Assembly: GCA_001464695.1 (NCBI GenBank)
Contig: LNDQ01000111.1
Location: 1 to 64,000, forward strand
Length of the DNA stretch: 64,000 nucleotides
Reading direction: 5' to 3'
Source: Betaproteobacteria bacterium Ga0077523
Lineage (GTDB): Bacteria > Pseudomonadota > Gammaproteobacteria > Burkholderiales > Ga0077523
The notes under the pieces were generated by a model, which was not told the origin of the DNA, did not search any database, and saw only the letters and a program-made list of their open reading frames with translations. Position 1 is the first letter of the stretch. Each line of letters opens with the position of its first letter. The translations under genes were made by a program, and so were the position numbers. Below are positions 21,189 to 30,260 of the stretch, in pieces.

Positions 21189-22046
21189 TCAGGCGCGGGG
21201 CCGTCGCAGGTGTGCCAGCAGGGCGTCCAGCTGATCGAGCGAGCGGTATTCGATCTCGAGCTTGCCGCGGCCCTTGCCGCGCGAGCGGATTTCCACAGAA
21301 GCGCCGAGATGGTCGGACAACTCCTCCTCGAGATCTTTCAGGTCGCGGCTCACGGCGCGTTGCCGCTTGACCGGCACTTCTGCACCGAGCTGAGCGACCA
21401 GCCGTTCCACTTCGCGGACCGACAGGCCCTGCGCCACGATGCGCTCGGCGAGTTCGAGTTGCTTGGCGCTCGGCAGACCCAGCAACGCGCGGGCATGACC
21501 CATGTCGAGCGCCCCATCCAGCATCTTCTGCTGGACCGAGCCGGGCAATTGCAGCAGTCGCAACAGATTGGATACGGCCGTGCGCGAACGTCCCACCGCT
21601 TCGCCCGCGCTCTGGTGCGTCATGCCGAATTCGTCGATGAGCCGCTGGATGCCGGCGGCCTCTTCCAGCGCGTTGAGATCTTCGCGCTGGATGTTCTCGA
21701 TGAGCGCCATGGCGAGGGCCGCCTCGTCGCGGACGTCGCGCACCAGCACCGGCACTTCCTTGAGTCCGGCGCGCTGGGCTGCACGCCAGCGGCGCTCGCC
21801 CGCGATGATCTCGTAGCGACCCGATGCGATCGGGCGCACGAGGATCGGCTGGATCATGCCCTGCGACTTGATCGATGCGGCCAGTTCGGCGATCGCCTCT
21901 TCGTGCATCTGCGTGCGCGGCTGGTACTTGCCACGCTGCAATGCCGTCACCGGCAGCTGCGTCATGCGATCGCCGGTCTCCTCCGCTTCATCTCCAGCGA
22001 GCAGCGCGTCGAGCCCGCGCCCCAGTCCCTTGTGCTTCACCATCAT
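21189..22046 (-). CDS. parB: Chromosome partitioning protein ParB
   Basis: Centromere-binding CTP-dependent clamp, 285 residues. The N-terminal ParB/Srx domain contains GERRWRAAQRAG and the signature ENIQREDLNALEEA. A helix-turn-helix follows (HQSAGEAVGRSRTAVSNLLRLLQLP). The C-terminal dimerisation part ends RRPRA. Its ATG overlaps the parA stop (ATGA); a second ATG one codon in is possible. Two cognate parS sites lie at 25446-25494. Confidence 0.96.
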   Translation of the reverse strand: MMVKHKGLGRGLDALLAGDEAEETGDRMTQLPVTALQRGKYQPRTQMHEEAIAELAASIKSQGMIQPILVRPIASGRYEIIAGERRWRAAQRAGLKEVPVLVRDVRDEAALAMALIENIQREDLNALEEAAGIQRLIDEFGMTHQSAGEAVGRSRTAVSNLLRLLQLPGSVQQKMLDGALDMGHARALLGLPSAKQLELAERIVAQGLSVREVERLVAQLGAEVPVKRQRAVSRDLKDLEEELSDHLGASVEIRSRGKGRGKLEIEYRSLDQLDALLAHLRRPRA

Positions 22047-22813
22047 GCGGCCGCCTGTTTGCCGAGGATTTCACCAGCCAGCGCCAGGTACGCGAGCGCA
22101 CCCTTCGACTGGCGATCGTAGGAGAGCACCGGCATGCCGTAGCTCGGCGCCTCGGCGAGACGCACGTTGCGCGGGATGACGGTGCGATACACCTTTTCGC
22201 CGAAGTGCTGCTGCAGCTGATCGGAGACCTGCTGCCCGAGCGTATTGCGCGGGTCGTACATGGTGCGCAGCAGTCCTTCGATCTCGAGATGCGGATTGAG
22301 GTGCGCACGCACTTTCTTGACCGTGTTGACCAGATCGGAGAGGCCTTCGAGCGCGTAGTACTCGCATTGCATCGGAATCATCACCGCCTGCGCGGCGACC
22401 AGACCGTTGACGGTAAGCAGGTTGAGCGCAGGCGGACAGTCGATCAGCACGAAGTCATAGTCGGCATCCACGCTCTCGAGTGCTGTCTTGAGGCGGGTCT
22501 CGCGGTTCTCGAGGGCCACCATCTCGATCTCGGCGCCGGCCAGGTCGCGGTTGGCCGGTATGACATCGTAGTTGCCGCTGCTGGAACGCTGGCGGACATC
22601 GACGAGCGGCGCCTCGCCCAGCAGCGCCTGGTAGACCGTGGCTTTCAACTGACGCTTGTCGATGCCGCTGCCCATGGTGGCGTTGCCTTGCGGATCGAGA
22701 TCGATCAGCAACACGCGCCGGCCGGCCATCGACAGGCTTGCTGCCAGGTTGATGGTGGTGGTCGTCTTGCCGACGCCGCCTTTCTGATTGGTGATCGCGA
22801 TGATCTTGGCCAT
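22043..22813 (-). CDS. parA: Chromosome partitioning ATPase ParA
   Basis: Deviant-Walker ATPase that positions origins with ParB, 256 residues. KGGVGKTTTTINLAASL carries both signature lysines. DLDPQGNATMG and the FVLIDCPPALNLLTVNGL Walker B region are intact. There is no N-terminal HTH, so it is the small chromosomal type rather than a plasmid type. Located between rsmG and parB as in most proteobacteria. Confidence 0.96.
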   Translation of the reverse strand: MAKIIAITNQKGGVGKTTTTINLAASLSMAGRRVLLIDLDPQGNATMGSGIDKRQLKATVYQALLGEAPLVDVRQRSSSGNYDVIPANRDLAGAEIEMVALENRETRLKTALESVDADYDFVLIDCPPALNLLTVNGLVAAQAVMIPMQCEYYALEGLSDLVNTVKKVRAHLNPHLEIEGLLRTMYDPRNTLGQQVSDQLQQHFGEKVYRTVIPRNVRLAEAPSYGMPVLSYDRQSKGALAYLALAGEILGKQAAA

Positions 22814-22826
22814 GGGTCCTCGAAGC

Positions 22827-23459
22827 TCAGGCTACGGTGCGTTCGATCAGCACGAGGTGACGCTCGCCTTCCACGCCCGGTACCGCCAGCGGCACCACAC
22901 GATCGACGCGAAAGCCCTCGGGCAACTGGGCGATTTCTTCATGGGGATTGAGTCCTTTCATCGCGGCCAGACGACCGCCTGGCGCCAGCAGATGCCCGGC
23001 AAGGCGCACGAAGTCCGCGAGCTCGGCGAAGGCACGCGAGATGACGACCTGAAACGTCGTAGCCGGCCGCCATTGTTCGACGCGCTCGCGCCGGACGTCG
23101 GCGTTGGCGATGTCGAGCTCGCCCACCGCCTGCGTCAGAAATGCCGTCTTCTTGTGGTTGCTGTCCACCAGCGTGACCCTCCAATCCGGCCGCGCGAGCG
23201 CGATTGGAATGCCGGGCAGGCCTGGACCCGTCCCGATGTCCACAACTGTCTCCCCAGCAAGATGCGGCACCACCGCAAGACTATCGAGCAGGTGATGGCT
23301 TACTAACTTCGGCGCTTCGCGGATCGCGGTCAAGTTGTAGACGCGATTCCACTTCTGCAGCAGGGCCAGATAGGCGAGCAACCGGGATTCCGTTCCCGGA
23401 GCCAGCTTGAGCCCGAGCTTCTCGACGCCCTGCTCGAGCGCCCGCGCTTGCGTGGTCAC
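22827..23459 (-). CDS. rsmG: 16S rRNA (guanine-527 N7) methyltransferase
   Basis: SAM-dependent methyltransferase acting on the small ribosomal subunit, 210 residues. The SAM-binding motif reads [20 protein letters not shown]. Upstream is the conserved [22 protein letters not shown]. The GTG start overlaps the mnmG TGA (GTGA), indicating translational coupling. Loss of this enzyme gives low-level streptomycin resistance in other species. Confidence 0.95.
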   Translation of the reverse strand: MTTQARALEQGVEKLGLKLAPGTESRLLAYLALLQKWNRVYNLTAIREAPKLVSHHLLDSLAVVPHLAGETVVDIGTGPGLPGIPIALARPDWRVTLVDSNHKKTAFLTQAVGELDIANADVRRERVEQWRPATTFQVVISRAFAELADFVRLAGHLLAPGGRLAAMKGLNPHEEIAQLPEGFRVDRVVPLAVPGVEGERHLVLIERTVA

Positions 23460-25378
23460 CGCGACTGCGCCGTCGGGACGTCGTGGGCGGGTGCTGCGGC
23501 CCGGCGGGCGAAGCCCCGGCGCAGATGGACCAGCAGCAAGGAGATCGCTGCGGAAGTGATGCCCGAGATGCGGGCCGCCTGACCGAGGGTCTCGGGACGA
23601 TGGGCATTGAGCTTCTGCTGGACTTCGTTCGAGAGCCCGCGCACGGTCCGATAGTCGAGATCGGCCGGCAGCCTGGCATCTTCGAAATGCTCGTGCCGGG
23701 CAACCTCTTCGCGCTGGCGCTCGATATATCCTTGATATTTCGCCTGAATCTCGACCTGCTCGGCGACTTCGACAGCATCCACCGCCGGACCGGCTCCGGG
23801 CAATGTCATCAGCGACGCATAGCTCACGCTAGGGCGACGCAACAGAGCGTCCAGCGTATGGTCGGTTTCGAGCGCCTGACCGAAGACCGCGGTCATGCCT
23901 TCCGGCGTGAGCAGCCGAGGGTTCAGCCAGGTGGAACGCAGGCGTTCGAGTTCGCGCGCGACGGCCTCGCGCTTCGTTTCGAAATGCTGCCAGCGCGCAT
24001 CGTCCACGAGACCCAGCGTACGGCCGATCTCCGTGAGCCGCAGGTCGGCATTGTCTTCACGCAGACTCAACCGGTACTCCGCGCGGCTCGTGAACATTCG
24101 ATACGGTTCGGTCACGCCCCGTGTGATCAGGTCGTCCACGAGAACGCCCAGATAGGCTTCGTCGCGCCGCGGACTCCACGGGGCCGAGCCCCGCGCACAT
24201 AGAGCGGCGTTGACCCCGGCCAGCAGGCCCTGGGCCGCCGCCTCTTCGTAGCCAGTCGTCCCGTTGATCTGTCCGGCGAAGAACAGACCGGCAATAGCCT
24301 TGGTCTCGAGCGAACTCTTCAGTCCGCGCGGATCGAAGTAGTCGTACTCGATCGCGTAGCCCGGTCGCAGGATGTGGGCATTCTCGAGGCCGCGAATGGA
24401 ACGGACCGCGTCCATCTGCACATCGAAGGGCAGACTGGTGGAGATGCCGTTCGGGTAGATCTCGTGCGTCGTCAGCCCTTCGGGCTCCAGGAAGATCTGA
24501 TGGGAATCCTTGTGCGCAAAACGGGTGACCTTGTCCTCGATCGAAGGGCAATAGCGCGGACCTATCCCTTCGATGACCCCGGTGAACATCGGCGAGCGAT
24601 CGAGGCCACCGCGGATGATGTCGTGGGTCCGCGCATTGGTGTGAGTGATCCAGCAGGAACGCTGCTCCGGGTGCTGCGACGCCGACCCGAGGAAGGAGAA
24701 CACTGGCACCGGCGTGTCGCCGGGCTGCTCGGTCATGACGGAGAAATCGATGGTTCGCCCGTCCAGCCGCGGTGGCGTCCCTGTTTTGAGGCGTCCAACG
24801 GGCAGTTTCAGTTCGCGCAGGCGCTGCGCGAGGCTCACCGAGGGCGGGTCGCCGGCTCGTCCTGCCTGATAGTTCGCAAGGCCGACATGGATCAAGCCCG
24901 AAAGAAAGGTGCCGGCGGTCAGAACCACCGCATCGGCCTCGAAACGGATCCCGAGTTGGGTCACGACGCCGGTAACGCGATCGCCATCGAGCAGCAGATC
25001 GTCCACAGCCTGCTGGAACAGCATCAGGTGTGGCTGATTCTCGAGGCGCTGGCGGATAGCCTTGCGGTACAGCACCCGATCGGCTTGCGCTCGAGTCGCG
25101 CGTACCGCGGGTCCTTTGCTGCGATTGAGGATCCTGAACTGGATCCCCGCTGCATCCGTCGCGGCCGCCATGGACCCGCCCAGGGCGTCTATTTCCTTGA
25201 CCAGATGGCCTTTTCCGATCCCCCCGATGGAAGGATTGCAGGACATCTGCCCGAGCGTTTCGATGCTGTGGGTCAACAGCAGGGTTTCTTGGCCCATGCG
25301 TGCGGCGGCAAGGGCAGCTTCCGTCCCGGCATGCCCACCTCCGACCACGATGACGTTGAAACGCTTGGAAAACAGCAT
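23456..25378 (-). CDS. mnmG: tRNA uridine 5-carboxymethylaminomethyl modification enzyme MnmG
   Basis: FAD-dependent partner of MnmE in wobble-uridine modification, 640 residues. The dinucleotide motif [19 protein letters not shown] is at the N-terminus. The family blocks [22 protein letters not shown] and [14 protein letters not shown] are present, as is the C-terminal helical MnmE/tRNA-binding part ([24 protein letters not shown]). Unusually, mnmE is separated from it by a TauE/SafE-like gene and the parS pair. Confidence 0.97.
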   Translation of the reverse strand: MLFSKRFNVIVVGGGHAGTEAALAAARMGQETLLLTHSIETLGQMSCNPSIGGIGKGHLVKEIDALGGSMAAATDAAGIQFRILNRSKGPAVRATRAQADRVLYRKAIRQRLENQPHLMLFQQAVDDLLLDGDRVTGVVTQLGIRFEADAVVLTAGTFLSGLIHVGLANYQAGRAGDPPSVSLAQRLRELKLPVGRLKTGTPPRLDGRTIDFSVMTEQPGDTPVPVFSFLGSASQHPEQRSCWITHTNARTHDIIRGGLDRSPMFTGVIEGIGPRYCPSIEDKVTRFAHKDSHQIFLEPEGLTTHEIYPNGISTSLPFDVQMDAVRSIRGLENAHILRPGYAIEYDYFDPRGLKSSLETKAIAGLFFAGQINGTTGYEEAAAQGLLAGVNAALCARGSAPWSPRRDEAYLGVLVDDLITRGVTEPYRMFTSRAEYRLSLREDNADLRLTEIGRTLGLVDDARWQHFETKREAVARELERLRSTWLNPRLLTPEGMTAVFGQALETDHTLDALLRRPSVSYASLMTLPGAGPAVDAVEVAEQVEIQAKYQGYIERQREEVARHEHFEDARLPADLDYRTVRGLSNEVQQKLNAHRPETLGQAARISGITSAAISLLLVHLRRGFARRAAAPAHDVPTAQSR

Positions 25379-25445
25379 GATCTCACTCGAGATTCAGGGG
25401 TCGGCAATCATAGCCGAATTTGCTGCGACGAAGCCGTCCGCGGAC

Positions 25446-25459
25446 GTTTCACGTGAAAC
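25446..25459. other. parS centromere site 1
   Basis: The 14-bp palindrome GTTTCACGTGAAAC is the core of the bacterial parS consensus, here flanked by C and C instead of the ideal T and A. It sits upstream of mnmG, 3.4 kb from parB, and is the expected ParB nucleation point. Confidence 0.92.
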
Positions 25460-25480
25460 CAGGGCCCTCGCAGCTCCAGT

Positions 25481-25494
25481 GTTTCACGTGAAAC
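25481..25494. other. parS centromere site 2
   Basis: A second perfect GTTTCACGTGAAAC core, 35 bp from the first (centre to centre). The flank is T on the left and G on the right, 15 of 16 positions of the full consensus. It ends 5 bp before the TauE/SafE gene stop. No further copy was seen in the window. Confidence 0.93.
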
Positions 25495-25498
25495 GTCG

Positions 25499-26266
25499 CT
25501 ATATCTCGCGAAAGTGGTCCGCCACCACCTTCAGAAACAACCCCGCCACCGCCACGAGGAACACCCGGCGAACCAGGACTGGGCCGATCCGCCCTGCCAT
25601 CGTTGCCCCCAACCAGGCCCCCAAGACGTTGCAGACGGCCATCGGCAAGCCGGCACGATAGTCCACGAAACCCAGCCCGATGAACATGCCCAAGGCGCCG
25701 AAATTGGTTGCCAGATTGACCACTTTCGCGGCGGCCGATGCCCGAACATAGTCGAGGTGGCACCACCGCACGAGACCGAAGATCAGAAAACTCCCGGTCC
25801 CGGGTCCGAACAGCCCGTCGTAGACCCCTGCCCCCACCCCCAGCGCCGCTTGCCCGCCCGATCCGGGCACTCGCGCCACTGCTGGAGTGCTCGCGTTCGG
25901 AGTTCCCTTCGCAAGCGTTGCAACCAGCACGACCACGAGCAGAATCATCACGGCCGGCTTCATGGTCGCTCCCGGAACCACCGTGGCGCAGAATGCCCCG
26001 ATCCCGGAACCCGCCAGCGCTGCAACGACGGCCACCACCCAATCGCGCGGGCTCACGAACCGCAACGAGTGATACCGCAGCACGGCCGTTGTCGTCCCAC
26101 AGAAGGACGACAGCTTGTTTGTGCCGAGCACCACGGCGACCGGGGCGGAGGGCAACGCGGCCAGCAGCGCTGGAATCTGTATCAACCCGCCGCCACCGGC
26201 GATCGCATCCACCCATCCTGCGAGCACGGCGCAACCGCAGAGCAACAGAAGCTCAGTGGCCCCCAC
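25499..26266 (-). CDS. TauE/SafE (TSUP) family sulfite/anion exporter-like permease
   Basis: Membrane protein of 255 residues with about eight hydrophobic segments. The family marks are AGWVDAIAGGGGLIQIPALL near the N-terminus and the internal repeat element GAGVYDGLFGPGTGSFLIFGLV. TSUP proteins move sulfite, sulfoacetate or other organic anions, or act as general exporters; the substrate here is unknown. GTG start at 26266, 6 bp after mnmE, so it may be co-transcribed with it. Its 3' end abuts the parS pair. Confidence 0.88.
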   Translation of the reverse strand: MGATELLLLCGCAVLAGWVDAIAGGGGLIQIPALLAALPSAPVAVVLGTNKLSSFCGTTTAVLRYHSLRFVSPRDWVVAVVAALAGSGIGAFCATVVPGATMKPAVMILLVVVLVATLAKGTPNASTPAVARVPGSGGQAALGVGAGVYDGLFGPGTGSFLIFGLVRWCHLDYVRASAAAKVVNLATNFGALGMFIGLGFVDYRAGLPMAVCNVLGAWLGATMAGRIGPVLVRRVFLVAVAGLFLKVVADHFREI

Positions 26267-26272
26267 GGTGCG

Positions 26273-27604
26273 TCATTTCCCCAGACAGAAGCGCGCGAAG
26301 ATCTCGCCGAGCAGATCGTCCGCCGACGTTCTGCCGGAGATGGACGCCAGGGCCTCGAGCGCATAGCGCAATTCTTCGGCGAACAGCTCTTCCCGCTCCA
26401 CGCCAAGCGCCGCGGCCTCGGCCAAGCGTTCCGCCGCTTCTTCGAGCGCCCTAATGTGGCGGGCTCTGGCCATGAAGACGCCTTCCTCCTCTAGCGGCTT
26501 CCAGCCGGCCGCTTCAAGCAGCACCGCACGCAGCTGATCGAGGCCGGCGCCCGTCAGCGCCGATATCCGTACGCGCGGGACCCCCAAAGTCCGGTCGATG
26601 CCCGGCGGGGCACCCGTCACGTCGATCTTGTTCTCGACATCGATGTGCGACGGCACACCCGGCAATGCACTGGCATCGGCACCTGCTTCCATCACCCTCA
26701 CCACGATGTCCGCCCCTTGCGCCGCTTTCCGGCCTCGCTCGATCCCGATGGACTCCACGGGATCGTCGGAGACGCGCAGTCCGGCGGTATCGATGAACTC
26801 GAACGGAACACCCTCGAGTGCTACGACAGCACGGAGGATGTCACGGGTCGTTCCCGGCACTGCCGTGACGATGGCCACCTCGTCTCCAGACAACCGGTTG
26901 AATATGCTGGATTTTCCGACATTCGGCGCACCGACGATGGCGACCGTCACGCCCTCCCGGAGCAAGGTCCCCTGGCGCGCCGCCTGTTGCACCGCCTTCA
27001 GCTGCTCTCGCAGCGACGACAACCTCGCGGCAACGCCGTAAGCCTGCATCACCTCGACGTCTCCCTCTTCGGGGAAATCGAGCGAAGCTTCGGCAAGCGC
27101 TCGCAACTCGACCAGTCCGCGATGCAATGCTTCGACGCGCTCCGAGAACTCGCCGCGCAACGAACGCAGGGCTGAGCGCGCTGCGATCGAGGTCTTGGCC
27201 TCGATCAGGTCCGCGACACTTTCTGCCTGCGCCAGATCCAGCTTGCCATTCAGAAATGCTCGACGCGTGAACTCGCCCGGCTCGGCCAAACGCGCTCCGA
27301 GTTCCACGCAGCGCGCCAGGACTCCGCCGAGTACCGCTGTACCTCCGTGGCCGTGCAGTTCCAGAACATCCTCGCCGGTGTAGGACCCGGGCGCCGGGAA
27401 CGCCAGAACAAGCCCGTCGTCGAGAACTTCACCGCTCGCGTTGCGAAACGGCACATGCATCGCCATCCTCGCCTTCAGCGCTTTTCCGGTCATGGCCTCA
27501 CCGATCCTCAGCGCCACCGGTCCCGACACACGCACCACTCCGATCGCACCCCTTCCGGGCGCAGTCGCTATCGCCGCGATCGTGTCAGTCACGGCCCTGG
27601 ACAC
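26273..27604 (-). CDS. mnmE: tRNA modification GTPase MnmE
   Basis: Works with MnmG on wobble uridines, 443 residues from GTG 27604. A second GTG at 27592, with AGGG 5 nt upstream, may be the true start. The N-terminal formyl-THF-binding domain opens TIAAIATAPGRGAIGVVRVSG. The inserted G domain has GAPNVGKSS, DTAG and ENKID. The chain ends with the strictly conserved FCLGK, which supplies a catalytic cysteine. Confidence 0.96.
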   Translation of the reverse strand: MSRAVTDTIAAIATAPGRGAIGVVRVSGPVALRIGEAMTGKALKARMAMHVPFRNASGEVLDDGLVLAFPAPGSYTGEDVLELHGHGGTAVLGGVLARCVELGARLAEPGEFTRRAFLNGKLDLAQAESVADLIEAKTSIAARSALRSLRGEFSERVEALHRGLVELRALAEASLDFPEEGDVEVMQAYGVAARLSSLREQLKAVQQAARQGTLLREGVTVAIVGAPNVGKSSIFNRLSGDEVAIVTAVPGTTRDILRAVVALEGVPFEFIDTAGLRVSDDPVESIGIERGRKAAQGADIVVRVMEAGADASALPGVPSHIDVENKIDVTGAPPGIDRTLGVPRVRISALTGAGLDQLRAVLLEAAGWKPLEEEGVFMARARHIRALEEAAERLAEAAALGVEREELFAEELRYALEALASISGRTSADDLLGEIFARFCLGK

Positions 27605-27664
27605 GATCGAAGGGCTGTGCGTCCCAGCTTCGCTGGACGCTGCCCCATCGCGGCCGGAAACACC

Positions 27665-29335
27665 TCAGCGCTTCGCGGCCCCAAGTCCGGCGTTCTCCAA
27701 ACGCCTGGTGATCGCCCACTGCTGGCCGATGGACAGAATATTGTTGACCAGCCAGTAGAGCACCAGCCCCGCCGGGAAGAAGAAGAAGAACACGCTGAAT
27801 GCTATCGGCATGATCTTCATCACCTTGGCCTGGATCGGATCGGGCGGCTCCGGATTGAGGCGCGTCTGGATGATCATGCTGATGCCCATCAGGATCGGCA
27901 GCACGTAGAACGGATCGGGTCGCGACAGGTCCTGGATCCACAACATGAAGGGCGCCTGACGCATTTCCACGCTGCCCAGCAGCACCCAATACAGTGCGAT
28001 GAATACGGGAATCTGAATGACGATCGGCAGGCAGCCGCCAAGCGGATTGATCTTCTCGGTCTTGTACAGCTCCATCATCGACTGATGCAGCTTCTGGCGA
28101 TCGTCACCATGGATCTCCTTCAGCTTCTGCAGCTTGGGCGCCATCATCCGCATCTTCGCCATCGACTTGTACGAAGCGGCGGACAAGGGGAAGAAGATCA
28201 GCTTGATGATGATGGTCACGATGATGATCGCGACACCCCAGTTCTTCACCACACCATGGACCGCGGACAACACCCAGAACAACGGTGCGGCGATGACCGT
28301 CAGCCAGCCGTAGTCCACCGTGAGGTCCAGGCCGGGGGCAAGAACCGCCAGTTTCTCCTGTTCCTGGGGCCCGACGTAGAGCGGGACTGACCAATCGGCA
28401 CTGGCACCCGGCTCCACCTTGGGGCCCGGCACGATCACCCCGGCCGCGAACAATCCATTGCCCAGTGATCGGGTGTAGAACTCGCGCGGGCCCCCATTCT
28501 TCGGGAGCCAGGCGGTCACGAAATAGTGCTGAACCATGCCGATCCAACCATCCTGGCTTTCCTTCGGATAGCTGGTCTTGCCCTTCGCGATGTCCCCGAA
28601 TGAAATCTTGTGGTACTTCTCCTTGTCAGTAAACAAGGCCACTCCCGTGAAAGTGGGTACCCACGTTGACTCGCCGGGTGGCGCCTGGTCGTCGCGTACG
28701 AGCTGGTAGTAAACAAACGGATCGACCGCCCCGGTGCCACGATTCTCGATGCGATATCCCACATCGATGACGTAGCTGCCGCGATGGAAAGTCAACGTCT
28801 TCACGACTTTGGTGCCGCTGGCAGTATCGTTGGCCGTCAAGGTCACCACGGCCTTGTCCACGCCTTCCCCGAGCTTGATCTCGCGCTGATCCGGTACGAA
28901 GGGCGTCTTGTGATTGGGCAATGACTGACCGATCAGCCCGGTCTGCGCGACCAGCGTGTGCTTCGCCCCGAAGTCGAGCAGCATCAGATTGCGGTCGAGA
29001 TCCACCGTATCCCGGTGGGTCAGCAGTTCGACCCGGCGAATATCGCCGCCGAGCGTGCTGATCTCCACATGCATGAGATCCGTTTGCACCGATACGACTT
29101 CACCGCCGGCGATCGGCCCCGCCTCGGGTGTCGCTGCCGGGGTGGCCGCGGGCGTGCTGGGAGCGGGCGCCGCCTTGGTGGTTCCGGGTACAGGCGTGAA
29201 GTCGGCTCCGGGCGAGGGTTGCACTGCCGTGGGAGCAGGCGCCGGCTTGGGACCGTACTCCTTGTACCACTTCTCCCCGAGCATGAAGAGGGAGACGCAG
29301 AAGATCACCAGAAGAACGAGGCGGGTGGTATCCAT
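27665..29335 (-). CDS. yidC: Membrane protein insertase YidC
   Basis: Inner-membrane insertase, 556 residues. An N-terminal anchor helix (about 5-20) is followed by a Pro/Ala-rich linker and the large periplasmic beta domain (about 70-340). The conserved five-helix core includes FFPLSAASYKSMAKMRMMAPK, NPLGGCLPIVIQIPVFIALYW, and FFFPAGLVLYWLVNNILSI. Flanked by yidD and mnmE as in most proteobacteria. Confidence 0.97.
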   Translation of the reverse strand: MDTTRLVLLVIFCVSLFMLGEKWYKEYGPKPAPAPTAVQPSPGADFTPVPGTTKAAPAPSTPAATPAATPEAGPIAGGEVVSVQTDLMHVEISTLGGDIRRVELLTHRDTVDLDRNLMLLDFGAKHTLVAQTGLIGQSLPNHKTPFVPDQREIKLGEGVDKAVVTLTANDTASGTKVVKTLTFHRGSYVIDVGYRIENRGTGAVDPFVYYQLVRDDQAPPGESTWVPTFTGVALFTDKEKYHKISFGDIAKGKTSYPKESQDGWIGMVQHYFVTAWLPKNGGPREFYTRSLGNGLFAAGVIVPGPKVEPGASADWSVPLYVGPQEQEKLAVLAPGLDLTVDYGWLTVIAAPLFWVLSAVHGVVKNWGVAIIIVTIIIKLIFFPLSAASYKSMAKMRMMAPKLQKLKEIHGDDRQKLHQSMMELYKTEKINPLGGCLPIVIQIPVFIALYWVLLGSVEMRQAPFMLWIQDLSRPDPFYVLPILMGISMIIQTRLNPEPPDPIQAKVMKIMPIAFSVFFFFFPAGLVLYWLVNNILSIGQQWAITRRLENAGLGAAKR

Positions 29336-29350
29336 GAATGGGGGGTGGGC

Positions 29351-29563
29351 TCAGGGGACCGGGTCATGGCCCCCGGCACACCAGGGGTGACAACGGGCGA
29401 TGCGACGTGCGGCCAGCCAGGAACCGCGCATCGCACCATGGCGATGGACCGCTTCCTGGGCGTAGTGGGAACAGGAGGGATAGAAGCGACAGGACGCCGG
29501 CAACAAGGGACTGACGGTCCATTGATAGACCTTGATCAATCCCGAGAGCGCTGCGGCGATCAT
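29351..29563 (-). CDS. yidD: Membrane protein insertion efficiency factor YidD
   Basis: Small amphipathic protein of 70 residues beginning [15 protein letters not shown]. The family core [24 protein letters not shown] has the conserved cysteines and prolines, followed by the [18 protein letters not shown] tail. The ATG at 29563 overlaps the rnpA stop (ATGA). The frame extends to 29656 but only inside rnpA. Confidence 0.95.
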   Translation of the reverse strand: MIAAALSGLIKVYQWTVSPLLPASCRFYPSCSHYAQEAVHRHGAMRGSWLAARRIARCHPWCAGGHDPVP

Positions 29564-29967
29564 GGTCGCACCTTGAGCAACGCCTGTAGCTCGACCCGCG
29601 CGCCTTGCCGGTCGGACGACTGGGGTACCGCTTTCACTCGAACCACCCAGTCCCACCCCGATAACTCCTGTTGCTGAACTCGAAATACTTCTCGAATCAG
29701 GCGCTTGAGGCCATTTCGGCCAACGCTGGAGCGCGCTGTGCGCCGCGCGACCACCATGCCGAGGCGGCCATAGGGCAGAGCATTGCGCGCGCTGTGTACT
29801 GCGAAGTACCGGCCTTGCTCGGGCCGCCGGGCCCGGAACGCGCGCTCGAAAGCGGCCGGATCGTTAAGGCGCAGGGCGGCCGGGAATCGCTGCGTCGGCC
29901 GGTCCGCCCGCGGGCGGGAAGGCTCGTCAGACAGCGAGCCGCGCCCGGCCCTTGGCGCGGCGGGCAT
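29560..29967 (-). CDS. rnpA: Ribonuclease P protein component
   Basis: Protein cofactor of RNase P, 135 residues. The RNA-binding RNR-type motif is [15 protein letters not shown], preceded by the [13 protein letters not shown] strand. The only ATG available is 29967, which lies 41 nt inside rpmH in another frame. This gives a roughly 30-residue Pro/Arg-rich N-terminal extension before the normal [13 protein letters not shown] start. No ATG, GTG or TTG lies between the rpmH stop and the domain. Confidence 0.93.
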   Translation of the reverse strand: MPAAPRAGRGSLSDEPSRPRADRPTQRFPAALRLNDPAAFERAFRARRPEQGRYFAVHSARNALPYGRLGMVVARRTARSSVGRNGLKRLIREVFRVQQQELSGWDWVVRVKAVPQSSDRQGARVELQALLKVRP

Positions 29968-30061
29968 TGATCACGGCGCGACCGGACTTGGTCTTCATGC
30001 GGACTCGAAAGCCGTGGGTGCGCTTGCGTCGGGTCACCGACGGCTGGTACGTGCGTTTCAT
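29927..30061 (-). CDS. rpmH: 50S ribosomal protein L34
   Basis: A 44-residue highly basic protein read from ATG 30061: [20 protein letters not shown] followed by [20 protein letters not shown] and ending RLAV. This is the canonical L34 sequence. Its last 41 nt overlap the start of rnpA in a different frame. Preceded by the Shine-Dalgarno GGGGAG and a strong promoter. Confidence 0.97.
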   Translation of the reverse strand: MKRTYQPSVTRRKRTHGFRVRMKTKSGRAVINARRAKGRARLAV

Positions 30062-30088
30062 CGTTCACTCCCCGAAAAAGAGCCGCGT

Positions 30089-30118
30089 ATTAGACATTTG
30101 CGCTCGATTGGTTGTCAA
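30089..30118 (-). promoter_or_regulatory. Sigma-70 promoter of rpmH-rnpA-yidD-yidC
   Basis: On the minus strand a consensus TTGACA, an 18-nt spacer and TCTAAT (5 of 6) lie 28 bp upstream of the rpmH ATG. The divergent dnaA gene and a perfect DnaA box (30140-30148) are just beyond, so DnaA could affect both directions. Confidence 0.7.
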
Positions 30119-30139
30119 CCGCCGCAGCCGAGTCAAGCC

Positions 30140-30148
30140 TGTGGATAA
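30140..30148 (-). other. Perfect DnaA box upstream of dnaA
   Basis: TGTGGATAA, the exact reverse complement of TTATCCACA. It lies in the rpmH-dnaA divergent region, 113 bp before the dnaA start, a position suited to autoregulation or to being part of the origin. Confidence 0.8.
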
Positions 30149-30260
30149 CTTGTCGAGGCCTCTGCTAAACTCCGTCCTTCGATCTCAGCCATCGAGAGTT
30201 CGACCATCGATCGATCACCACCCGGCGCGTTGCTGCTGGACTCCACCGTATCACCATCCC

